A stretch of DNA of 64,000 nucleotides from Scleromatobacter sp038243995. GTDB taxonomy: Bacteria; Pseudomonadota; Gammaproteobacteria; Burkholderiales; Burkholderiaceae_C. The DNA lies in assembly GCA_038243995.1 (NCBI GenBank), contig JBBRTV010000002.1, forward strand, positions 124,001 through 188,000, in the 5' to 3' direction. Positions 59,119 through 64,000 of this stretch are shown here, one piece after another. Within the stretch, counting starts at the first letter, position 1. Every line of letters begins with the position of its first letter. The position numbers were made by a program, and so were the translations under genes. The notes under the pieces were generated by a model that made no database searches, was not told the DNA's origin, and saw only the letters and a program-made list of their open reading frames with translations.

Positions 59119-60089
59119 GCGGGACAGCCGGGAGCGGGCGCCACTGGGCGCAGATCGGCGAGGAGACCTTCGTCGGCGGCATGTGGCTGATGTATGCCCT
59201 ATACCGTATCGGCGGACGCCTGCCGTTCCGTCTCCTGCTCTACCCGGTGGTGCTCTGGTACTGGGGCATGAATCGGGCCGCGCGCGCGGCCTCGCTCGAA
59301 TACCTGCGCAACCTCGAGCGCGCGACCGGCGCGATCGGCCGCCCGCCCGGACGGCGCGAGACGATCCGCCACTTCCTGTCGTTCGCCGACACCCTGCTCG
59401 ACAAGATGCTCGCGGTCGGCGGGCGCTACCGCTTCGACCGCCTGCGTTTCGTCGGGCACGAGCAGATCGACGCGATGGTGCGTGCCGGGCAGGGCGCCTT
59501 GCTGGTGACCGCGCACGTCGGCTGCCTCGAGATGTGCCAGGCCTCCGCCGGGCTCGCTCCCGGGCTCAAGCTCACGGTGCTCGTGCACACCGTGCACGCC
59601 CAGCGCTTCAATCGCGTGCTGGAGCGGCTTGCGCCCGGACGCGACATCCAGTTGCTGCAGGTCTCCGAGATAACCCCCGCGACCGCCGTGCTGCTCGCCG
59701 AGCGGATCGGGCGCGGCGAGTTCGTCGCCATCGCCGGCGATCGCGTGCCCATCGTCGCGGGCCGCGCCAGCGCCGTGCAGGTGCAGTTCCTCGGCCGCGC
59801 GGCGCCGTTCCCGACCGGCGCCTACATGCTCGCCTCGCTGCTCAAGTGCCCGCTGTACTCGCTCGGCTGCATACGCCAGGGCGACACGCACGAGGTTGTC
59901 TTCGAGCTCCTGGCCGAACGCGTCGTGCTGCCGCGTGGCGACCGCCTCGGCGCCTGCACCGTCCATGCGACCGCCTTCGCGCAGCGCATCGAACGCCTGC
60001 TCGCGCGGGCGCCGTACGAATGGTTCAATTTCTTTTCCTTCTGGGATCAACCCGCAGCCCTCGCGGCTCCGCCATCGCGCCATGACTGA
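59115..60089 (+). CDS. LpxL-like acyltransferase
   Basis: 324 residues of the lipid A lauroyl/myristoyl acyltransferase superfamily: N-terminal hydrophobic segment (FRLLLYPVVLWYW), catalytic TAHVGCLEM (His134-x4-Glu139), then IAGDRVPIV and FPTGAYMLASL. It would acylate the glycosylated anchor or transfer the polyene. Overlaps the glycosyltransferase gene (ATGA) and the lyase gene (8 bases). Confidence 0.87.
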   Translation: MSGTAGSGRHWAQIGEETFVGGMWLMYALYRIGGRLPFRLLLYPVVLWYWGMNRAARAASLEYLRNLERATGAIGRPPGRRETIRHFLSFADTLLDKMLAVGGRYRFDRLRFVGHEQIDAMVRAGQGALLVTAHVGCLEMCQASAGLAPGLKLTVLVHTVHAQRFNRVLERLAPGRDIQLLQVSEITPATAVLLAERIGRGEFVAIAGDRVPIVAGRASAVQVQFLGRAAPFPTGAYMLASLLKCPLYSLGCIRQGDTHEVVFELLAERVVLPRGDRLGACTVHATAFAQRIERLLARAPYEWFNFFSFWDQPAALAAPPSRHD

Positions 60090-61659
60090 ATCCCGCTCCG
60101 CAACGACCGCTCCGGCCGGTTTCCCGGCGCCCGCCGTGTGCTTCGACGGCAGCCGCCTGACCATCGAGGACGTGTGCCGGCTGGCCGCGGGGAGCGCGCG
60201 CGCGGTGCTGTCCGAAGCGCCCGCGTTCCGCGCGCGCATCCGCAAGGGTGCGGAATTCCTCGAGCGCCTGCTGCGCGAGGACGGCGTCGTCTACGGCGTG
60301 ACGACGGGCTACGGCGATTCGTGCACCGTGGTCATTCCCCCCGAGCTCGTCGCCGAACTGCCGCACCACCTGTTCGCCTACCACGGCGTGGGCCTGGGCC
60401 GCCTGCTGGATGCAGCCGAGACGCGGGCCGTGCTGGCCGCGCGCCTGGCCTCGCTGGCGCAGGGCGTCTCGGGCGTGAGCGTCGAGCTGCTCGAACAGCT
60501 CGCCGCGTTCCTCGCCCACGACGTGCTGCCGCTGATCCCGGCCGAAGGCTCGGTCGGCGCCAGCGGCGACCTGACGCCGCTGTCCTACGTCGCCGCCGCG
60601 TTGTGCGGCGAACGCGAGGTGCTGTTCCAGGGGCGCGTGCAGCCGGCAGCCGCCGCGCTGGCGACGCTGGGCCGCGCGCCGCTGCGCCTGCGTCCGAAGG
60701 AAGGCCTGGCGATCATGAACGGCACCGCCGTGATGACGGCGCTGGCCTGCCTCGCGTGGGAACGCGCCGACTACGTCGCGCGCCTCGCGTCGCGGCTGAC
60801 CGCCTGCAACGTGCTGGCGAGCGCCGGCAACGCGCACCATTTCGACGAAGTGCTGTTCGCGGTCAAGCCGCACGCGGGCCAGCAGAAGATCGCTGCGCGC
60901 GTGCGCGCCGACCTCGCCTCGGAGCGGCCGGCGCGCAACGAGGAGCGCCTGCAGGATCGCTATTCGCTGCGCTGCGCGCCGCATGTCGTCGGCGTGCTCG
61001 AAGATGCGCTGCCGTTCTTCCGCCAGCTGATCGAGAACGAGCTCAACAGCGCGAACGACAACCCGATCATCGATGCCGAACGCGAACAGGTGCTGCACGG
61101 CGGCCATTTCTACGGCGGTCATATCGCGTTCGCGATGGACGGGCTGAAGACCGCGGTGGCCAACGTCGCCGACCTGCTCGACCGCCAGCTCGCGCTGCTC
61201 GTCGACACGCGCTACAACCACGGTCTGCCGGCGAACCTCTCCGGCGCGAGCGGCCCGCGCGCGGCAATCAACCATGGCTTGAAGGCGCTGCAGATCAGCG
61301 CCTCCGCATGGACGGCGGAGGCCCTGAAGCAGACGATGCCCGCCAGCGTGTTCTCGCGCTCGACCGAGTGCCACAACCAGGACAAGGTGAGCATGGGCAC
61401 GATCGCCGCGCGCGATTGCCTGCGCGTGCTCGAGCTGACCGAACAGGTCTGCGCGGCGATGCTGATCGCCGCGCGCCAGGGCCTTGCGCTGCGCGTCGCG
61501 CAAGACGATGTCGCGCTGGGCGCGGCGCTGCGCGCATTCCAGGCCGACCTGGCGGAGCGCATCGCCTTCGTCGCCGAGGATCGCGCCCTCGACGTCGACC
61601 TGCGCGCCTTGCTGGTCGCGATCCGCGCGCGCGAATGGGAACTCTATGGCGACGCGTGA
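60082..61659 (+). CDS. MIO-type aromatic amino acid ammonia-lyase (HAL/PAL/TAL superfamily)
   Basis: 525 residues. The Ala160-Ser161-Gly162 triad in GSVGASGDLTPLS should form the MIO cofactor; Tyr71 (VYGVTTGYG) matches the catalytic tyrosine; NDNPIID and QDRYSLRC are conserved. Ungapped alignment by eye puts Tyr100-His101 (LFAYHGVG) at the selectivity pair, which is Ser-His in histidine, His-Leu in tyrosine and Phe-Leu in phenylalanine lyases. The His favours a HAL-like ancestry but the Tyr is not typical of any of the three. Within this operon it most likely supplies a cinnamate- or coumarate-like starter. Overlaps neighbours by 8 and 14 bases. Confidence 0.88.
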   Translation: MTESRSATTAPAGFPAPAVCFDGSRLTIEDVCRLAAGSARAVLSEAPAFRARIRKGAEFLERLLREDGVVYGVTTGYGDSCTVVIPPELVAELPHHLFAYHGVGLGRLLDAAETRAVLAARLASLAQGVSGVSVELLEQLAAFLAHDVLPLIPAEGSVGASGDLTPLSYVAAALCGEREVLFQGRVQPAAAALATLGRAPLRLRPKEGLAIMNGTAVMTALACLAWERADYVARLASRLTACNVLASAGNAHHFDEVLFAVKPHAGQQKIAARVRADLASERPARNEERLQDRYSLRCAPHVVGVLEDALPFFRQLIENELNSANDNPIIDAEREQVLHGGHFYGGHIAFAMDGLKTAVANVADLLDRQLALLVDTRYNHGLPANLSGASGPRAAINHGLKALQISASAWTAEALKQTMPASVFSRSTECHNQDKVSMGTIAARDCLRVLELTEQVCAAMLIAARQGLALRVAQDDVALGAALRAFQADLAERIAFVAEDRALDVDLRALLVAIRAREWELYGDA

Positions 61660-62092
61660 TCCCGCGGTGCGCCCCGGGCCCGACCTCTCGCACGAGATCG
61701 AGGTGGTGCCGCCATTCTTCGACATCGATTCGATGGACATCGTCTGGCACGGACACTATGTCAAGTATCTCGAGCTCGCGCGCTGCGCCCTGCTCGAGAA
61801 GTTCGGCTATGGCTATGCGCAGATGCGCGAGTCCGGCTATGGCTGGCCCGTCGTCGACCTGCGGCTGAAGTACGTGCGCCCGGCGCGCTTCAACCAGCCG
61901 CTGGTGGTGCGCGCCGAGATCGTCGAATGGGAGAACCGCCTGAAGATGAACTACCTGGTCCGCGACGCGCAGACCGGCGCCAAGGTCAACGCGGCGATGT
62001 CGATCCAGGTCGCGGTGAGCCTGGCGACGCGCGAGATGCAGTACGTCTGCCCGGCCGTCCTGTGGGAACGCCTGGGGGTGTCGCCGTGCTGA
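61646..62092 (+). CDS. Hot-dog acyl thioesterase (4HBT/ApeK type)
   Basis: 148 residues of the 4-hydroxybenzoyl-CoA thioesterase/YbgC group, with Asp31 in DSMDIVWHGHYVKYLE at the catalytic Asp position and VDLRLKYVRPARFNQPL. It would release or proofread acyl intermediates from ACP or CoA. Start ATG 61646 lies 14 bases inside the lyase gene; its stop overlaps the next start (GTG 62086) by 7 bases. Confidence 0.87.
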   Translation: MATRDPAVRPGPDLSHEIEVVPPFFDIDSMDIVWHGHYVKYLELARCALLEKFGYGYAQMRESGYGWPVVDLRLKYVRPARFNQPLVVRAEIVEWENRLKMNYLVRDAQTGAKVNAAMSIQVAVSLATREMQYVCPAVLWERLGVSPC

Positions 62093-62799
62093 AAACGCAC
62101 CTCGGTGCGCGCGCCGGCGCGACTGCTTGGCGGGCGGCCTTCCTCGCGTGCGCGCTGGTGCAGACGCTCGCGGTGGCGGCTGCCGCCCCGGCCGCCCCGT
62201 GCGCGGCGCCGGCCGGCAGCGTGCCGGCATCGGCGCCTGCAGCCGCCGATGGCGGTGGCGCGCTGCTGCGCCTGCGGCTGCAGCTGCCGCCCGTGCTCGC
62301 CGGGGAATTCGAGCAGACCAGGACGCTGCAGGGCTTCCGCAATCCGCTCGTCTCGCACGGCGAGTTCCTGGTCGCGCGCGGGCGGGGCGTCTGGTGGCAC
62401 ACGCGCCAGCCCTTCGAGTCGACGCTCGTCGTCACGAAGACGACGCTGTACACGCGGGCGCCGGACGGCACGTCGACCAACGTGATGGACGCGCAGACGG
62501 AGCCCGGGTTGCGGCAGGTCAACGAGATCGTCTTCTCGTTGCTGTCGGGCGACATCGACGCGCTGTCCGATCGCTTCGACGTTTGCGCCCGGTCGGCGGG
62601 CGCGACCGGCTGGTCGGCCACGCTGGTGCCGCGCGACCCGAGCGTCGCGAAGTTCGTGGCGCGCGTGCTGCTCGCGGGCGACCGCTACGTGCAGAGCGTC
62701 CGGCTCGAAGAGGCGCGCGGCGACTCGACGCAGATCCGTTTCTCGCACCAGGTGCCGGGCACGGCCCTGTCGCCGACCGACGCCGCGCGCTTCCAGTGA
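62086..62799 (+). CDS. LolA-like outer-membrane lipid carrier (ApeL type)
   Basis: 237 residues. A hydrophobic signal segment (AFLACALVQTLAVAAAAPA) and Ala-rich linker lead into a LolA-like incomplete barrel: LAGEFEQTRTLQGF, LVSHGEFLVARGRGVWWHTRQPFES and VNEIVFSLLSGD. It would carry the lipid-linked pigment through the periplasm. GTG 62086 with GGGGG upstream is the start; no ATG fits. Its TGA overlaps a 15-codon ORF by GTGA. Confidence 0.85.
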   Translation: MLKTHLGARAGATAWRAAFLACALVQTLAVAAAAPAAPCAAPAGSVPASAPAAADGGGALLRLRLQLPPVLAGEFEQTRTLQGFRNPLVSHGEFLVARGRGVWWHTRQPFESTLVVTKTTLYTRAPDGTSTNVMDAQTEPGLRQVNEIVFSLLSGDIDALSDRFDVCARSAGATGWSATLVPRDPSVAKFVARVLLAGDRYVQSVRLEEARGDSTQIRFSHQVPGTALSPTDAARFQ

Positions 62800-62843
62800 C
62801 AGTGCCAGTGACGGCGCCGCTGACACGGACGCTCGCGCGATGA
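62796..62843 (+). CDS. 15-codon relay ORF between carrier and exporter genes
   Basis: GTG 62796 overlaps the stop of the LolA-like gene in GTGA, and its own TGA overlaps the exporter's ATG in ATGA (62840-62843). The peptide VTVPVTAPLTRTLAR is Thr/Val-rich and unlikely to fold. The arrangement suggests translational relay between two genes that otherwise would be separated by a 40-base gap. It may instead be chance, given frequent TGA-ATG overlaps here. Confidence 0.35.
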   Translation: MTVPVTAPLTRTLAR

Positions 62844-64000
62844 GCGATCGGCGCGCGGCGACCCCGACGCCCGTGCGGCGGCTGCGCTGGCAAGTCGCGG
62901 CGTGGCTCTGGCTGGCGATCGTCGCGGCGGTGGCCGTCCACCAGTGGCAGTTCTGGCGCGCAGGGCATTTCGGCACCGACGTCATGGCGCTGCTGCCGCA
63001 GGACGAGCAGGCGCCCGAAGTGGGCCGCGCGACGCGCCAGCTCTCCGACCAGGTCACGCGCCAGGTCGTCGTGATGATAGGCGCGCCCGACTGGGCCGCC
63101 GCGCGCCGCGCCGCCGCGGCCTGGCAGCACGCGCTCGACCAGGCGAAGGCGCCGCTGACGGAAAGCGCGCTGGCCGGCCCCGACGCGATGCGCGAGACGC
63201 TCGCCTTCTACGCGCCGTATCGCGACCGCCTGCTCACGCCGGGCCAACGGGCGCAGCTCGAACATGCGCCTGCGCCCGCGCTCGTGCAGTCGGCACTCGG
63301 CGCGCTCGCCCAGCCGGGCGGCGGGTTCCGCCTGTCGCCATGGCGGGCCGACCCGCTCGGCCTGTGGCCGCAGTGGTGGTCGGCGCGCGCCGGCGACACG
63401 CGCGCCCGTCCGCGCGACGGGCTGCTGGCCCTGAGCGACGGCGGCCTCGAATGGGTGGTGCTGCTGCGCGAGACGACGTCATCCGCGTTCGCCCTCAACG
63501 GCAACGCACCGGTTTCCGATGCGCTCGGCCACGCGGAAGCTGCCGCCCGTGCCGCCGTTGCGGGCGCGCGCGTCGTCGCCGGCGGCGTGCCGCTGCACGC
63601 GGAGGCGGCGGCTGCGCGCGCCAACCTCGAAGTCAACACGATCGGCTGGGGCTCGCTCGCGGCGGTGCTGTTGCTCGTGTTCCTGGCCTTTCGCTCGCTG
63701 CGGCCGATGCTGCTCGTCGGTGCGTCGCTGGTGATCGGCACCGCGGTCGCGCTGTCCGTCACGGCCTGGGTGTTCGGCGAGGTGCACCTGATCACCGTGG
63801 TGTTCGGCGCCAGTCTGGTCGGGGTCGCGGAGGACTACGGCATCCATTACTTCGCGAGCCGCCAGGCGGCGCCCGCGACGCCGCCGCTGGCGATGATGTC
63901 GCGGCTGTTGCCGGGCCTGCTGCTGGCGCTGGTCACGAGCATGCTGGGCTATGTCGTGCTGGGGCTGCCGCCGTTCCCCGGCTTGCGCCAGATGGCGCTG
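62840..64000 (+). CDS. MMPL-family exporter (ApeM type), 3' end outside window
   Basis: 387 codons are visible from ATG 62840; the frame is open at the window edge, so about half of a typical ~770-residue protein is seen. N-terminal membrane helix (WQVAAWLWLAIVAAVAVH), a large periplasmic domain beginning FGTDVMALLP, then helices SLAAVLLLVFLAF, MLLVGASLVIGTAVALSV and the RND-type GASLVGVAEDYGIHYFASR with Asp332-Tyr333 of the proton relay. It would export the glycolipid or polyene intermediate, working with the LolA-like carrier encoded just upstream. Confidence 0.9.
   Translation, partial: MSDRRAATPTPVRRLRWQVAAWLWLAIVAAVAVHQWQFWRAGHFGTDVMALLPQDEQAPEVGRATRQLSDQVTRQVVVMIGAPDWAAARRAAAAWQHALDQAKAPLTESALAGPDAMRETLAFYAPYRDRLLTPGQRAQLEHAPAPALVQSALGALAQPGGGFRLSPWRADPLGLWPQWWSARAGDTRARPRDGLLALSDGGLEWVVLLRETTSSAFALNGNAPVSDALGHAEAAARAAVAGARVVAGGVPLHAEAAAARANLEVNTIGWGSLAAVLLLVFLAFRSLRPMLLVGASLVIGTAVALSVTAWVFGEVHLITVVFGASLVGVAEDYGIHYFASRQAAPATPPLAMMSRLLPGLLLALVTSMLGYVVLGLPPFPGLRQMAL

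Noticed and set aside
1..64000. CRISPR arrays, tRNA, rRNA, insertion sequences, phage integrase
   Set aside because: No regularly spaced repeats with unique spacers, no tRNA-like CCA/cloverleaf segments or rRNA segments, and no transposase or recombinase motifs were recognised in the translations.

Overview
The window is about 64 kb of very GC-rich (roughly 70% by eye), densely coded bacterial chromosome. The gene content points to a betaproteobacterium, most likely of the order Burkholderiales. The clues are a phasin beside an acetate permease, a DUF294/exonuclease pair divergent from DUF485-ActP, an AlkB alkane hydroxylase beside a GMC alcohol dehydrogenase, glutaminyl-tRNA synthetase, HugZ, and an aryl-polyene (APE) type pigment cluster. 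No rRNA, tRNA, CRISPR array, transposase or integrase was recognised. Long open frames antisense to real genes are common, as expected at this GC content, and were discarded.

Layout. 0-5 kb: a bactofilin-like gene, a degenerate 12-14 bp tandem repeat, an AcaB/DUF1845-like gene of the kind usually found on mobile elements, a hybrid histidine kinase and a small DEDD exonuclease. 5-17.5 kb: mostly housekeeping and catabolic enzymes (acyl-CoA ligase, prolyl oligopeptidase, oligopeptidase A, RsgA, HugZ, an RGG-tailed DEAD-box helicase) with several strong GC-rich hairpins between genes. 18-24 kb: an Orn/Lys/Arg decarboxylase and small conserved proteins (BON, DUF3096, DUF1993, PilZ, YpfJ-type zinc peptidase). 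23.5-28.9 kb: an acetate-uptake locus in which exonuclease and cNMP/CBS/DUF294 genes diverge from DUF485-actP, followed by a phasin. 29-34 kb: diguanylate cyclase, ABC exporter ending in an 8 x 7 bp microsatellite, TetR regulator, a Nudix gene and a 5'-truncated DeoR pseudogene that abut at what looks like a deletion scar. 34-38.3 kb: alkane oxidation locus (AlkB, GMC dehydrogenase, divergent AraC-type regulator). 38.4-50 kb: ParA-like ATPase, FKBP isomerase, PLP enzyme, a spermidine-dehydrogenase-like flavoprotein, DusC, glyoxalase I, a chalcone-isomerase-like protein, a beta-barrel transporter and GlnRS. 50-53 kb: LytS/LytTR two-component pair and small membrane or exported proteins.

53.5-64 kb holds the most notable unit: a tightly overlapped operon of APE type. 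In order it encodes a ketosynthase-like chain-length factor, a lysophospholipid-type acyltransferase, two acyl carrier proteins, a COG4648 membrane protein, an AMP ligase fused to a hot-dog dehydratase, a family 2 glycosyltransferase, a LpxL-like acyltransferase, a MIO ammonia-lyase, a hot-dog thioesterase, a LolA-like carrier and an MMPL exporter cut by the window end. The inferred logic is that the lyase makes an aryl acid starter, the ligase loads it on an ACP, a condensing system (active ketosynthases and ketoreductase not in the window, presumably downstream) extends it, acyltransferases and the glycosyltransferase attach it to a membrane anchor, and LolA/MMPL move it to the outer membrane. 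Points worth testing are the unusual Tyr-His pair at the lyase selectivity site, the ligase-dehydratase fusion, and a 15-codon relay ORF coupling the LolA-like gene to the exporter gene.
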